A stretch of DNA of 61,940 nt from Lachnospiraceae bacterium (GTDB lineage: Bacteria; Bacillota; Clostridia; Lachnospirales; Lachnospiraceae): positions 1-61,940 of the forward strand of contig SVFJ01000011.1 in NCBI GenBank assembly GCA_015056925.1, given 5' to 3'. The notes under the pieces are model-generated. The model searched no databases and had not been told where the DNA came from. It worked only from the letters and a program-made list of their open reading frames with translations. The position numbers were made by a program, and so were the translations under genes. This document shows positions 1-9,381 of the stretch, one piece after another (positions within the stretch are counted from its first letter, which is position 1; each line of letters starts with the position of its first letter).

Positions 1-458
1 GCTACGAATCCTCTTGTTGTACCAAGACGCTTCTTCTGGAAATCAATCACCTTCATGTGGTCCGGGTTAATCTCCGGCACTACCATAGGAACGTCAGGAG
101 TCCATCTGTGAGCTGAGTTATTACTTACAACAGGTGTCTCTGTCTTAGCGTAATCTTCCTCAATCTTCTTAATCTCATCCTTTGTCATATCTACAGCTGA
201 GAATACGAAATCAACCTCAGCAGCAACCTTCTCTACCTCGTTAACATTCATAACGATAATGTTCTTAACAGCCTCAGGCATAGGAGTAGTCATCTTCCAT
301 CTGTCACCAACTGCTTCTGCGTATGTTTTTCCAGCTGAACGCGGGCTTGCTGCAATCGTAGTTACCTCAAACCATGGATGATTCTCTAATAAAGAGATGA
401 ATCTCTGTCCAACCATACCTGTACCGCCAAGGATACCAACTCGTAATTTTTCACTCAT
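1..458 (-). CDS. asd: Aspartate-semialdehyde dehydrogenase, 5' part only
   Basis: This is the N-terminal 152 residues; the gene runs off the left edge. The enzyme reduces aspartyl phosphate to aspartate semialdehyde, the branch point to lysine/diaminopimelate, threonine and methionine. A Rossmann GGTGMVGQRF motif sits near residue 11, with downstream VVSNNSAHRW and VVPEINPDH motifs as in the archaeal/fungal-type family rather than the E. coli type. The catalytic cysteine (PNCS region) should lie just past the edge. The ATG at 458 follows GAGGAAAT. It lies 128 bp downstream of argH on the same strand. The family is recognised with confidence; the C-terminal half is not visible. Confidence 0.9.
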   Translation of the reverse strand, partial: MSEKLRVGILGGTGMVGQRFISLLENHPWFEVTTIAASPRSAGKTYAEAVGDRWKMTTPMPEAVKNIIVMNVNEVEKVAAEVDFVFSAVDMTKDEIKKIEEDYAKTETPVVSNNSAHRWTPDVPMVVPEINPDHMKVIDFQKKRLGTTRGFV

Positions 459-586
459 TTTTCATTTCCTCATTTCTTAATATATCTTCTTTTTATTACG
501 GCCTTAGGCCTAAGCACGCAATATCACCGTGCCTGTTACCTCATTAATTCCTAATCACAGTTATTAATTCTGCGTGTTGGGAACTA

Positions 587-1960
587 TTATTTTAAATATT
601 CCTTATGAAGAGCAATAACCTCTCTCATGGCATCCGGTCCCGGAGCACCGATGGTCATTCGCTTATTCACGCAAGTCTCAAGACTTACTGCATCAAAGAT
701 ATCCTCACCGAATACAGGGCTAATCTCCTGAAGCTCAGAAAGTGATAACTCATCAATTGCCTTATCCTTCTCGATACAATATAACACAAGTCTTCCGATA
801 ATGCCATGGGCATCTCTGAAAGGCACACCATGATTTACCAAATAATCAGCTGCATCTGTAGCATTGGTAAAGCCCTTCATCGCACTAACCTTCATCACAT
901 CTTCATTGAACTTCAAGGTCTTAAGCATACCATCAAACAAAGCAATACAACCCTTCACCGTATCAATAGCATCAAAGGTAAGCTCCTTATCCTCCTGCAT
1001 ATCTTTATTATATGCAAGCGGGATACCCTTCATGGTAGTTAAAATCGACATCAGCGCACCATATACACGTCCGGTCTTACCACGAACAAGCTCTGCAATA
1101 TCAGGATTCTTCTTCTGTGGCATAATACTGCTACCCGTAGAATATGCATCATCTATCTCAACGAAACGATATTCGTTAGAATTCCAAATAATAATCTCCT
1201 CGCAGAAACGGCTTAAATGCATCATGATTGTTGACATAGCTGACAACAACTCAATCACATAATCTCTGTCTGCTACAGAATCCATACTATTCAGCGTAGG
1301 TCCTGCAAACCCAAGAAGCTCTGCCGTGTATGCTCTATCCAATGGGTAAGTAGTTCCTGCCAAAGCACCTGAACCTAACGGACAGTAATTCATACGCTTA
1401 TAAATATCATCCAAGCGGAGTCTGTCACGCTTAAACATCTCAAAATATGCCCCCATATGATGAGCCAATGTAATCGGCTGTGCCTTCTGTAAATGTGTAA
1501 AGCCCGGCATATAAGTCTCAAGATGATTCTCCATAATATGTAAAATACTCTCAAGCAATCCCTTTAACAGCTCATTAATCTCTACTACCTCATGTCTTGT
1601 ATAAAGTTTCATATCTAATGCAACCTGGTCATTACGGCTTCTTCCTGTGTGAAGCTTCTTACCGGCATCTCCGATTCTGTCAATCAGATTCGCCTCTACA
1701 AAGCTGTGAATATCCTCATACTCATCCGTAATCTCCAGTCTGCCTTCGTTAACATCCTTCAAAATACCCTCTAAGCCTGCAAGAATCTGATTCTTCTCAT
1801 CCTCAGTCAGAATCCCCTGCTTAGCAAGCATCTTCACATGCGCCATGCTTCCCTCAATATCCTGAACATAGAACTTTTGGTCAAACGAAATAGACGCATT
1901 AAAATTGTATACAAGTTTGTCCGTTTCCTTCGTAAAACGGCCACCCCAAAGCTGTGCCAT
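587..1960 (-). CDS. argH: Argininosuccinate lyase
   Basis: Cleaves argininosuccinate to arginine and fumarate, the last step of arginine synthesis, in the cytosol. The 457-aa product is full length for the fumarase/aspartase superfamily. It starts MAQLWGGRF, has the [10 protein letters not shown] segment near residue 105 and the signature [11 protein letters not shown] near residue 277, which carries the catalytic serine loop. The ATG at 1960 follows GGAGG with 9-nt spacing. argG is not beside it: the upstream neighbour is divergent (an ABC transporter), and asd follows downstream. Confidence 0.96.
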   Translation of the reverse strand: MAQLWGGRFTKETDKLVYNFNASISFDQKFYVQDIEGSMAHVKMLAKQGILTEDEKNQILAGLEGILKDVNEGRLEITDEYEDIHSFVEANLIDRIGDAGKKLHTGRSRNDQVALDMKLYTRHEVVEINELLKGLLESILHIMENHLETYMPGFTHLQKAQPITLAHHMGAYFEMFKRDRLRLDDIYKRMNYCPLGSGALAGTTYPLDRAYTAELLGFAGPTLNSMDSVADRDYVIELLSAMSTIMMHLSRFCEEIIIWNSNEYRFVEIDDAYSTGSSIMPQKKNPDIAELVRGKTGRVYGALMSILTTMKGIPLAYNKDMQEDKELTFDAIDTVKGCIALFDGMLKTLKFNEDVMKVSAMKGFTNATDAADYLVNHGVPFRDAHGIIGRLVLYCIEKDKAIDELSLSELQEISPVFGEDIFDAVSLETCVNKRMTIGAPGPDAMREVIALHKEYLK

Positions 1961-2168
1961 CTGAGTGCACCTCCACTAAATATAATCAGTTTTGATAATC
2001 ATTATTTAATGTAACATAAGTTTCGTATATAGGCAAGAACGAGATTTTAATTATGCATAAATATGCGAAAAGTGTCAATTTTTCTCCTAAATGTAAACTA
2101 TTTTGTATCACATTTACCATAATTATACATAGGATATCTTATTAATAAATATGAAAGGAGTTTTCCTT
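1961..2168. promoter_or_regulatory. Divergent intergenic region argH / ABC transporter
   Basis: About 200 bp of AT-rich sequence separating argH (minus) from the ABC ATPase (plus). Only weak sigma-A-like matches are visible near 2103-2145 for the plus strand. No riboswitch or clear operator was recognised. The ABC gene's ribosome site AAAGGAG is at 2154-2160. Confidence 0.35.
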
Positions 2169-2939
2169 ATGTCTGCGATACTAAAGCTCGACCACATTGC
2201 TTACTCCTACTATTCTGATACGGGCGAGGTTAAAGTCATGGATAATATGGACTTTACCATCGAAAACGGCAGTTTCACCGCCATCGTTGGCCCTAGTGGC
2301 TGCGGCAAATCAACCATTCTATCCCTGATTGCCGGACTCCTAAAACCAACTGACGGCTTTATTACACTTTATTCCAATGACTTTGCTGCTCCTAAAATCG
2401 GTTATATGCTTCAGCACGACCATTTACTGGAATGGCGGGATATTTATCATAATGTTATACTCGGACTTGAAATTCAGCATAAGCTGACAAACGAATCCCT
2501 GGCCCTTGTTGATGAATTGTTGGAAAAATATAATCTGTCCCACACCAAAGCATTACTCCCTTCCGAACTTTCCGGAGGTATGCGACAACGCATTGCACTG
2601 ATTCGCACCCTAACCCTAAAGCCGGATTTACTGCTTCTTGACGAACCCTTTAGTGCTTTAGACTATCAGACAAGACTACTGGTTTCTCAAGATGTACATC
2701 GCATTATCAAATCCGAGAATAAAACTGCCATTTTAGTCACTCACGATATTGCTGAGGCGATTTCCATGGCAGACCATGTACTTCTGCTATCCAAAGCTCC
2801 ATGTCAAGTAAAGCTATCCATACCTATTGAATTTGAAAAACATGGCATTTCAAGAGAAACCGTACGGGACTCTAAGCTCTTCCAAGATTATTTTGACTTG
2901 ATATGGGGGGAATTACAAAATGAAAACACCGAAAAATAA
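2169..2939 (+). CDS. ABC transporter ATP-binding protein, NitT/TauT (SsuB) type
   Basis: ATPase of an importer in the nitrate/sulfonate/taurine/thiamine-precursor class. Walker A GPSGCGKST is at residues 41-49, the signature is LSGGMRQR, and Walker B with Glu is LLLLDEPF; the H-loop is VTHD. The start is the ATG at 2169: the in-frame ATG at 2151 contains the ribosome site AAAGGAG and would be a poor start. The end overlaps the permease by 20 bp, so the two are translationally coupled. No substrate-binding protein gene is adjacent, so the substrate cannot be inferred. Confidence 0.88.
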   Translation: MSAILKLDHIAYSYYSDTGEVKVMDNMDFTIENGSFTAIVGPSGCGKSTILSLIAGLLKPTDGFITLYSNDFAAPKIGYMLQHDHLLEWRDIYHNVILGLEIQHKLTNESLALVDELLEKYNLSHTKALLPSELSGGMRQRIALIRTLTLKPDLLLLDEPFSALDYQTRLLVSQDVHRIIKSENKTAILVTHDIAEAISMADHVLLLSKAPCQVKLSIPIEFEKHGISRETVRDSKLFQDYFDLIWGELQNENTEK

Positions 2940-3741
2940 AATAAAAGCAAACGAAAATTACTCTGAAGGACAGAGAAACTTTCTACATCGAAAAAAACTC
3001 TACCGTATAAGCATCACCTGGGGAAGAATCCTTTTTTTATTTTCTTTTCTGCTCCTGTGGCAGATTGCGGCAGACCGGAAATGGATAGACTCCTTTTATT
3101 TCAGCTCGCCCCTTGCCATCCTACAGCTTTTTTATGAAAAGATGAGTAGCCTTGAGCTTCCGATACACATCAGCATTACATTGATGGAATCCGGTATCAG
3201 TTTTCTTTTAATCATATTGCTCTCACTCATTGCGGCATCCTGCTTTTGGTATTTTCCGGCTCTCGGGCAGATGTTAGAGCCTTTTTTGATTCTGCTTAAC
3301 AGCCTTCCCAAATCAGCACTTGCCCCACTTATTATCGTGTGGATGGGAACCGGCTATCCCACCATCATATTGTGTGGTATCTCCGTAGGTCTATTTGGCT
3401 GTATTCTAAATCTGTACCAGACCTTTGGGCAGACAGACCCGGAGCGCATAAAACTAATTACTACTCTTGGCGGTAACAGACTGCAGGCTTTTACCAAGGT
3501 TGTTTTTCCCGGAAGCATACCTGCTTTTATATCTATTTCAAAAGTAAACATCGGTCTTGCTCTTGTAGGTGTTATTATCGGTGAATTTCTCGCCGGACGG
3601 CAGGGTCTTGGATACCTGATTATCTACGGAAGTCAGGTATTTCAGTTGGATTTGGTTATCTTAAGCATATTGATTCTCTGCGCCATCGCAGTGTTACTGT
3701 ATGGAATCATGAATCTTTTAGAAAGAAAACTTAATAGATAA
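2920..3741 (+). CDS. ABC transporter permease, NitT/TauT (SsuC) type
   Basis: A 273-aa membrane protein with about six hydrophobic segments and the BPD_transp_1 EAA loop (TTLGGNRLQAF region, near residue 185). It is the membrane partner of the ATPase that it overlaps by 20 bp. The first 30 residues are very lysine/asparagine-rich and presumably cytoplasmic. A GGGGG sequence precedes the ATG. The missing periplasmic-type binding protein may be encoded elsewhere. Confidence 0.85.
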   Translation: MKTPKNKIKANENYSEGQRNFLHRKKLYRISITWGRILFLFSFLLLWQIAADRKWIDSFYFSSPLAILQLFYEKMSSLELPIHISITLMESGISFLLIILLSLIAASCFWYFPALGQMLEPFLILLNSLPKSALAPLIIVWMGTGYPTIILCGISVGLFGCILNLYQTFGQTDPERIKLITTLGGNRLQAFTKVVFPGSIPAFISISKVNIGLALVGVIIGEFLAGRQGLGYLIIYGSQVFQLDLVILSILILCAIAVLLYGIMNLLERKLNR

Positions 3742-3751
3742 ATAACTTTCT

Positions 3752-3785
3752 TAAAACAAAAAGAGCAGGACTGCAAATCCTGCTC
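3752..3785 (-). terminator. Intrinsic terminator of tRNA-Thr
   Basis: An eight-base-pair stem GAGCAGGA/TCCTGCTC (3763-3785) is followed on the minus strand by TTTTTGTTTT. It begins 3 nt after the tRNA 3' end. Confidence 0.85.
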
Positions 3786-3787
3786 AA

Positions 3788-3860
3788 AGCTCCCGAAGGG
3801 ACTTGAACCCTCGACCTACTGATTACGAATCAGTTGCGCTACCAACTGCGCTACGGAAGC
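3788..3860 (-). tRNA. tRNA-Thr (CGU anticodon)
   Basis: A 73-nt cloverleaf read on the minus strand: acceptor GCTTCCG/CGGGAGC with one G-U pair, D arm GCGC AGTTGGTA GCGC, anticodon stem ACTGA/TCAGT with loop TTCGTAA giving anticodon CGT, T arm GAGGG TTCAAGT CCCTT, discriminator T. CCA is not encoded. The CGU anticodon assigns threonine. It has its own promoter and terminator. Confidence 0.96.
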
Positions 3861-3885
3861 CTATCGTCTTACAACGACAAATATA

Positions 3886-3914
3886 ATTATAGTAACTTCC
3901 GCGCAATTTGGCAA
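3886..3914 (-). promoter_or_regulatory. Sigma-A promoter of tRNA-Thr
   Basis: On the minus strand TTGCCA and TATAAT are separated by 17 bp, ending about 26 bp before the tRNA 5' end. The -10 is a perfect match. Confidence 0.8.
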
Positions 3915-3940
3915 GCACTTTTTCATAATATGTTAACCAT

Positions 3941-4762
3941 TTACTGTTCCATATGAACCGTAACCTGCGGGAACGGTATCTCAATGCCCTCACGGTCAAA
4001 GGTGAGCTTAATATTCTCCAAAAGGCGCCATCTAACCTCCCAATAATCCGCATTACTGCAATAGCATCTGGCACCAAGCACTACCTCACTGCTTCCAAGT
4101 GAATCTACATATACCAGAATATCTTCATTCTTCAAGACCTTACTCTCTGCATCGATAATCCCGCGAATAACATTCTTTGCCCTCTCGATATCCGCAGTAT
4201 AAGAAATACCAACTGTCAAATCCACTCTTCTGACAGACGCCTGAGAAGCATTCGTTAATGAAGTATTTGCAAGCGTACCATTTGGCAAAATGACAATTTT
4301 ATTATCTCCCGTTGCAAGCTTCGTATAGAAAATACCGATTTCCTTAACGGTACCGGAATTTCCCTTGTTATCTTCCGTGATAAAATCTCCAACCTTGAAA
4401 GGCTTTAACAATAATATCAAAACGCCACCCGCAAAATTACTCAGACTTCCCTGCAGAGCAAGTCCGATGGTAACACCTGCCGAACCAAGCAAAGCTACAA
4501 CACTGGTTGCATCAAAGCCAAAATTCGTAGCTATTGCAAATATAAGCATGGCATACAAAGTATATTTTACAAAAGAATCCAAAAACTGAATCAAACCAAT
4601 TTCTGCATCAGCATGTGTAAGAGACTTCCTAAGAATCTTTCTCACAAGCTTAATCAACTTCATTCCAACAAAGAATACAAGTACTGTAATCAGCACTCTC
4701 ACTGCCAAATCCAGTGCCTTAGAAGGCAATGTCTGTAAAGCCAATTCTAACTCTTGAAACAT
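3941..4762 (-). CDS. mscS: Small-conductance mechanosensitive channel, MscS family
   Basis: A 273-aa channel that opens on membrane tension and releases solutes on hypo-osmotic shock. Three N-terminal hydrophobic segments (about 15-35, 55-80, 85-110) are followed by the pore-lining helix with ALLGSAGVTIGLALQGS, then the MscS beta domain (GDFI, GTVKEIGIF, VILPNGTLANT) and an alpha/beta C-terminus ending in IPFPQVTVHM. The length is close to E. coli MscS (286). A second paralogue lies at 24077-24976. It stands alone, downstream of the DUF1015 gene. Confidence 0.92.
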   Translation of the reverse strand: MFQELELALQTLPSKALDLAVRVLITVLVFFVGMKLIKLVRKILRKSLTHADAEIGLIQFLDSFVKYTLYAMLIFAIATNFGFDATSVVALLGSAGVTIGLALQGSLSNFAGGVLILLLKPFKVGDFITEDNKGNSGTVKEIGIFYTKLATGDNKIVILPNGTLANTSLTNASQASVRRVDLTVGISYTADIERAKNVIRGIIDAESKVLKNEDILVYVDSLGSSEVVLGARCYCSNADYWEVRWRLLENIKLTFDREGIEIPFPQVTVHMEQ

Positions 4763-4818
4763 ATGATAACCACCTTTCTGATTCTATCCTGCACCACGCA
4801 GGACACCTTATTGCACAA

Positions 4819-4844
4819 CAAGTGCTGCACTCAGGCAACACTTG
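4819..4844 (-). terminator. Possible terminator hairpin after the DUF1015 gene
   Basis: Ten-bp arms CAAGTGTTGC/GCAGCACTTG (one G-U) lie just past the stop of the DUF1015 gene on the minus strand. The following tract TTGTGC is a poor U-run, so termination would be weak. Confidence 0.4.
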
Positions 4845-4854
4845 CTTCAACACT

Positions 4855-6096
4855 TTATTTTGAAATATCATGTATAAACAATCCACTTCTCAGTTTGGGC
4901 TCAAACCATGTAGACTTAGGAGGCATCAACAGATTCGCATCTGCTACACCAAACAGCTCACCGATAGAAGTCGGATACATTGCAAATGCCACCTTGCAAT
5001 CAGTCTGTACTCTCTTCTCAAGCTCAGCAATACCTCTGATTCCGCCTACAAAATCAATTCTCTTATCTGTCTTAGGGTCTTCAATGCCAAGAATCGGCGC
5101 AAGTACATTATTCTGCAATACAGCCACATCCAAGCCATCTACAGGATGCTCTACCATATACTCAGCCTTTGCCTGTAAGAGATACCATTGATTACCTAAC
5201 AGCATGGATACCTGTCCCTTTGCTTGTGGCTTTGTACATGTATCAGCCTTAGATACCACATCATAAATCTTCTCAACACCTGTAAGGAACTCCTCCTCTG
5301 ACAAGCCGTTCAAATCCTTTACAACACGATTATAGTCCATAATCATAAGCTCTTCATCCGCAAATAATACAGATAAGAAATAGTTAAACTCCTCTGTGCC
5401 TGTATAGTTCGGATTCTGCTCTCTCTTACGAAGACCTACCTTAACCGCAGAAGCACATCTGTGATGTCCGTCTGCAATATAAATCTGCTCAATCTTGTCA
5501 AAGCTCTCCTGAATGCTCTTAATATCTGCATCCTCTGTCACGCACCATACTCTGTGTGTAATGGCATCCTCTGACGTGAAATCATATAATGCCGGATTCT
5601 TCTTTGTCTTGGCAATAATCTCACGAAGCACGTCATTGGCTCTGTACGCAAGGAAAATCGGTCCTGTCTGCGCCTCGCAGGTCTCCACGTGACGAATACG
5701 GTCAAGCTCCTTATCTGCTCTTGTGTTCTCATGCTTCTTAATCACCTGATTCATATAATCATCAACGCTTGCGCAGGCAACAATACCTGTCTGCACACGA
5801 GAGTCCATAGTAAGCTCATAGAGATAATAAATCTCCTTCTCCTCCTGAACAAACTTACCATCTCTAACCATATTCCAAAGAAGCTCATGTGCCTTATCAT
5901 AAACGCAGTCTGCGTAAGTATCCACAGATGCATCAAACTGTGTCTCAGCTCTGTCAATATTCAAAAATGATAAAGGATTACCCTTCACAACCTCTACTGC
6001 CTCTTCTCTGTTATAAACATCATACGGAAGCGCTGCTATCTTGTCCTCCAAACCAACTGCCGGTCTGTATGCCTTAAATGGTCTAATACATGCCAT
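4855..6096 (-). CDS. DUF1015 family protein
   Basis: A 413-aa soluble protein of the widespread but functionally unassigned DUF1015 family, recognised by its N-terminus (IRPFKAYRP, ALPYDVYNREEA), the middle IADGHHRCASA motif near residue 220 and the C-terminal GVADANLLMPPKSTWFEPK. The start is the ATG at 6096 with AAAGGAGG just upstream; the in-frame ATG at 6117 lies within that site. In related Clostridia this family is often found beside serC-serA, and here those genes are 6 kb away on the same strand. No function is claimed. Confidence 0.85.
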   Translation of the reverse strand: MACIRPFKAYRPAVGLEDKIAALPYDVYNREEAVEVVKGNPLSFLNIDRAETQFDASVDTYADCVYDKAHELLWNMVRDGKFVQEEKEIYYLYELTMDSRVQTGIVACASVDDYMNQVIKKHENTRADKELDRIRHVETCEAQTGPIFLAYRANDVLREIIAKTKKNPALYDFTSEDAITHRVWCVTEDADIKSIQESFDKIEQIYIADGHHRCASAVKVGLRKREQNPNYTGTEEFNYFLSVLFADEELMIMDYNRVVKDLNGLSEEEFLTGVEKIYDVVSKADTCTKPQAKGQVSMLLGNQWYLLQAKAEYMVEHPVDGLDVAVLQNNVLAPILGIEDPKTDKRIDFVGGIRGIAELEKRVQTDCKVAFAMYPTSIGELFGVADANLLMPPKSTWFEPKLRSGLFIHDISK

Positions 6097-6167
6097 ATGA
6101 TTTCCTCCTTTGTTCATCCTGCTAATCTCATACCATATATGACTTATGTCTACTCAGTCATTTACTT

Positions 6168-6196
6168 ATTGTAACAAAAGATGGCCTTTCCTACAA
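6168..6196 (-). promoter_or_regulatory. Promoter of the DUF1015 gene
   Basis: On the minus strand TTGTAG and TACAAT are separated by 17 bp. It is arranged back to back with the promoter at 6205-6233. Confidence 0.7.
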
Positions 6197-6204
6197 CCTC
6201 ATTT

Positions 6205-6233
6205 TTGACATTCCCACTCCATAGTGCTACAAT
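6205..6233 (+). promoter_or_regulatory. Promoter of the 91-aa orphan gene
   Basis: TTGACA and TACAAT are separated by exactly 17 bp, predicting a leader of about 75 nt before the ATG at 6316. The two divergent promoters lie only 8 bp apart. Confidence 0.8.
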
Positions 6234-6315
6234 AGTTACTGCTTAAATATGAAACTTATATTTAGCGCTTACGATTTTGAATGACATTATTTTATGATAG
6301 AAAGGACGTTATATT

Positions 6316-6591
6316 ATGACAGCAGAAGACAAGCAGATATTAGACCGCATCAATGCATATGCCAACGAGGTTTTAGGTGATATTGACCCTCAGAAGACTA
6401 AGGTTTCTTTCCAGTTAGAGCAGATTAAGCCTGTTATGGAAGAAATCGCCAAGGAAATGAACGTTTCCGTAACTGATATTTTCATCAAATACATGGACCT
6501 TGCCACGGAAGCCTCTGTTGCACAGGAAGCCAAATTCAAGGACACCATCGGCGGTTCCCTTGATTCAGGTGATATCAGATTGCATTATTAA
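6316..6591 (+). CDS. Small conserved-looking protein of unknown function
   Basis: 91 aa, hydrophilic, without signal peptide, cysteine or membrane segment. It reads as mostly helical (TAEDKQILDRINAYANEVLG at the start) with a C-terminal GGSLDSGDIRLHY tail. It has a good ribosome site AAAGGACG, an own consensus promoter and its own strong terminator, so it is very likely a real single-gene unit. I do not recognise the family. Confidence 0.7.
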   Translation: MTAEDKQILDRINAYANEVLGDIDPQKTKVSFQLEQIKPVMEEIAKEMNVSVTDIFIKYMDLATEASVAQEAKFKDTIGGSLDSGDIRLHY

Positions 6592-6595
6592 ACAC

Positions 6596-6645
6596 AATGC
6601 CCTGTTGATAGGAGTTTATCCTGTCAATAGGGCATTTCTTTATTT
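6596..6645 (+). terminator. Strong intrinsic terminator
   Basis: 18-bp arms (6596-6613 and 6619-6636, two G-U pairs) with a GTTTA loop, followed by TTCTTTATTT on the plus strand. It ends the orphan gene and lies between convergent genes. Confidence 0.85.
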
Positions 6646-7464
6646 CCAACTCTTCTTAATCTTTCTTATTACAAGTAGCGAACCAACAGCTACCACTGTC
6701 AGGAAACCATATACCAATACATAGCTTGCTGTTATGCTCAACTTACTTCCAAGGTATGGTGTAGCAAGTCCATTGATTACAGGCGATACAAAATCTACCA
6801 GCATATGTATCACAAGGCAAATACCAATTCCTACAAAGTCTTTCTTACAACTCACAAAATAGCACACCAGCAAACTTAAAGCGACATGCAAAATCATCGT
6901 CAAAATTCTCTCATACCCTGCTAGCAAAAATAAAGATGCTGATGTTTCAATCAACTGTTCCTTAGCACTAAGCAACGCTGATGTATCTACTCCCAAAGCT
7001 GCAGTCTGTTCTACCATCAGGTCATATGCACCTGTGTTAATCATTACACTATATAACAGGTTATTGATATATGTCATTCCAATCAACATCACCGCTTCAA
7101 TACCACCATGTCCCAGACCTGCCGCAATACCGTGTTCATAAGTTAGCTTCTTTACAAGAATCTTTGCAACTACATATCTGGCTATCACTTCTACCAAAGC
7201 AGCAGTAAATGCCAATATCAAGCAATACAAAACATAATGATTTGCAGCAAAGCTCATAAATGCCGGACTTAAAGACAACACATTGATAATAGATAATCTA
7301 ATTACAATCTGCATCACAAAGAATCCTGCAGCTCCAAGAAGAAGCGCACCGCCAACCTTCTTATCTTTATTTTTCACTGTATACACAATCCAAGCCACAA
7401 TCGGCATCACTAATGTAACTAACAACGTTACCACCATTGTCAAAATCGATACTCCACTTACCAT
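6640..7464 (-). CDS. YhfC family membrane protein (putative intramembrane metalloprotease)
   Basis: A 274-aa polytopic protein with about eight hydrophobic segments. The motif YEHGIAAGLGHGGIEA near residue 120 matches the YhfC family, related to CPBP-type intramembrane proteases, where the His/Glu could coordinate metal. It is the last gene of the GntR-DUF5808-YhfC operon: the upstream gene stops 2 bp before this start. The substrate is unknown; protease activity is inferred from the family only. Confidence 0.75.
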   Translation of the reverse strand: MVSGVSILTMVVTLLVTLVMPIVAWIVYTVKNKDKKVGGALLLGAAGFFVMQIVIRLSIINVLSLSPAFMSFAANHYVLYCLILAFTAALVEVIARYVVAKILVKKLTYEHGIAAGLGHGGIEAVMLIGMTYINNLLYSVMINTGAYDLMVEQTAALGVDTSALLSAKEQLIETSASLFLLAGYERILTMILHVALSLLVCYFVSCKKDFVGIGICLVIHMLVDFVSPVINGLATPYLGSKLSITASYVLVYGFLTVVAVGSLLVIRKIKKSWK

Positions 7465-7466
7465 TT

Positions 7467-8924
7467 TTACTCTCCCTCTTTCCTAAATCTCATAACAAAA
7501 TCATATACCAGCTGCGTCTGTGCATCATCAATACCACTCATATAATAAATCCCATCATTCGTCTTAATTTTCAAGAAAATAGTATTCTGAGGATTTAAAA
7601 ATACATAACATTTTCTCTCCTCCTCTGAAACAAAGAACTTTCCTTTATACATCTTATCCATAGCACTGCCATTTGTCTTAGACATCTTCGGAAGTTCTTC
7701 CAAATAGCTAATCTCCACTATATCCGACGCAAGAATCTCATACTCCGTTTTCATATGCTCAGCCTTGATACACTCGTCCACAGGCGCCAAATTCTCATCC
7801 GTCACCATTCCTATACTCAATGAAATCGGTGTAAATTCTTCCAAAACAACCCAAGCACACATACCAATACACAGCACAATTGATGCGATACCGATAATGT
7901 CCAAAATCCACCCAAGCGGTCTTGCCATATTGGTAGTCGTTCCCATACCAATTCTTGTCTCTACCATGGAACGCTTGTCATTTGGATTATAATAAATAAT
8001 ACCGCCTATCCAGTATCTGTCATCATCCACACACAAATCAACGTCCTTCTTATCTGCATAGCTTTTATCTATAGCTGACAGTCTGCCAGAAATCCTCAGA
8101 CACACCACAATAAGGACTATCGAATAACTAACCGTCCCCCACAGTACAAAGCTCATAAAAAACTCTCCATACCACAGTGCTACCGATATCAGAATCTGCA
8201 TAACCGCTGTCAGCCATGCTGCCTGTTGCCAGAAGCTTTTCCAAATATTCTTCTTTGCTCTGGTATAATTCAGATTTACATCACTGTCTTTGCTGATGAC
8301 ATCTGTATTCTTTTTATCCATTGCAATGGCACACACAGCAAAAAGAATCATACAAAGTAAGCATGTAATATAAAATACATAAAAGCACATCTCATTGGCA
8401 GGACTGTCTCCCCAAACCTTTCCGCTCGCACGATATACTATCCCGCTGGCTCCTGTTAAGAGGGTTACCGCAAAGGGAACAATAAACCGAGATAAACTCA
8501 CACATCTAATCTGCCCCAAAGACTTCAGTTCAACATGAATCTCTCTTTCTGCTTGCACATTCCAACCCTTTTCCTCTTTATACTTGCGAAGCCTTGCATT
8601 TGCTTTAAAAAACGGAATATAAAAAATAGCAATCGCCGCAAATATCCATACGCACCATATCGTACACTGTATACTAACATAAGGAATCACAAAGCATAGT
8701 GCCGGAACTGCCATTGATATGATAAATGCTCTCAACAGACCACCATCATATGCCTTATTCACTTCCTCAAGTGTCTTTTTTGTCTCCTCATCCTCCAACC
8801 ATTCATTCTTAAAGGTGACACTAAAATATCTTCCCTTCTGTGGCTTTGCATTCTTTCTCAATATTACATACATAATCACAAATACCGGATAGATTCCAAC
8901 AGCCATAATCACATTCAGTAACAT
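7467..8924 (-). CDS. DUF5808-containing multi-pass membrane protein
   Basis: A 485-aa protein with around ten hydrophobic segments and two soluble stretches. GRYFSVTFKNEWLED is near residue 32, and DDDRYWIGGIIYYNPND near residue 300 is the DUF5808 hallmark. The C-terminus (about 400-485) is a soluble beta-rich domain. It lies between a YtrA-type GntR repressor and YhfC, an arrangement suggesting an envelope-stress or antimicrobial-response unit. Function unknown. Confidence 0.7.
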   Translation of the reverse strand: MLLNVIMAVGIYPVFVIMYVILRKNAKPQKGRYFSVTFKNEWLEDEETKKTLEEVNKAYDGGLLRAFIISMAVPALCFVIPYVSIQCTIWCVWIFAAIAIFYIPFFKANARLRKYKEEKGWNVQAEREIHVELKSLGQIRCVSLSRFIVPFAVTLLTGASGIVYRASGKVWGDSPANEMCFYVFYITCLLCMILFAVCAIAMDKKNTDVISKDSDVNLNYTRAKKNIWKSFWQQAAWLTAVMQILISVALWYGEFFMSFVLWGTVSYSIVLIVVCLRISGRLSAIDKSYADKKDVDLCVDDDRYWIGGIIYYNPNDKRSMVETRIGMGTTTNMARPLGWILDIIGIASIVLCIGMCAWVVLEEFTPISLSIGMVTDENLAPVDECIKAEHMKTEYEILASDIVEISYLEELPKMSKTNGSAMDKMYKGKFFVSEEERKCYVFLNPQNTIFLKIKTNDGIYYMSGIDDAQTQLVYDFVMRFRKEGE

Positions 8925-8960
8925 ACTCTCTCCTCCTCTTTACTCTTATATCAATCCTTC

Positions 8961-9344
8961 CTAATTATCAGACACATTACCTTCCTTATAGTACCGTTCA
9001 CACGTTTTACAAAACACTTCCCATGGCATACCGCTAATCTTTGCTTCCGATATAATCGTCTTCAAAAGCTCCTTATTCTCTTCGGTCAGTTCTCCCTGCC
9101 GCACAAATGAATTGCGCACTCTTGCACCACTTCTCCTATCAGTGACAATATAGCCTTCCGCCTTCAGTATCTGATATGCCTTACTAACCGTCATCGTGTT
9201 AATACCTATCTCCTCAGCAAGTGCACGTACCGTCGGCAGCTGCTCTCCCGGCTGAAGCCTTCCATCTGAAATACCAAGCACAATCTGATTACGAATCTGC
9301 TGATAAATCGGAGTATCTGAACCATCACGAATTGAAATAATCAA
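8961..9344 (-). CDS. GntR family transcriptional regulator, YtrA subfamily
   Basis: 127 aa. An N-terminal winged helix (IYQQIRNQIVLGISDGRLQPGEQLPTVRALAEEIGINTMTVSKAYQ, residues about 12-57, not written in full here as a motif claim beyond family recognition) is followed by only about 55 residues, the short C-terminus that defines the YtrA subfamily. Such regulators usually repress a neighbouring transporter or membrane operon and themselves. A dyad over this gene's own promoter fits autoregulation. It heads the three-gene operon. Confidence 0.88.
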   Translation of the reverse strand: MIISIRDGSDTPIYQQIRNQIVLGISDGRLQPGEQLPTVRALAEEIGINTMTVSKAYQILKAEGYIVTDRRSGARVRNSFVRQGELTEENKELLKTIISEAKISGMPWEVFCKTCERYYKEGNVSDN

Positions 9345-9381
9345 CTCTTCACCTCCTGCACAATCCCCTCTTTTTGTATTA

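Noticed and set aside
864-1262. Plus-strand open frame inside argH, and similar long frames opposite ilvB, ilvD, serA, cstA and metH
   Set aside because: They mirror conserved coding sequence on the minus strand, lack ribosome sites and have low-complexity translations.
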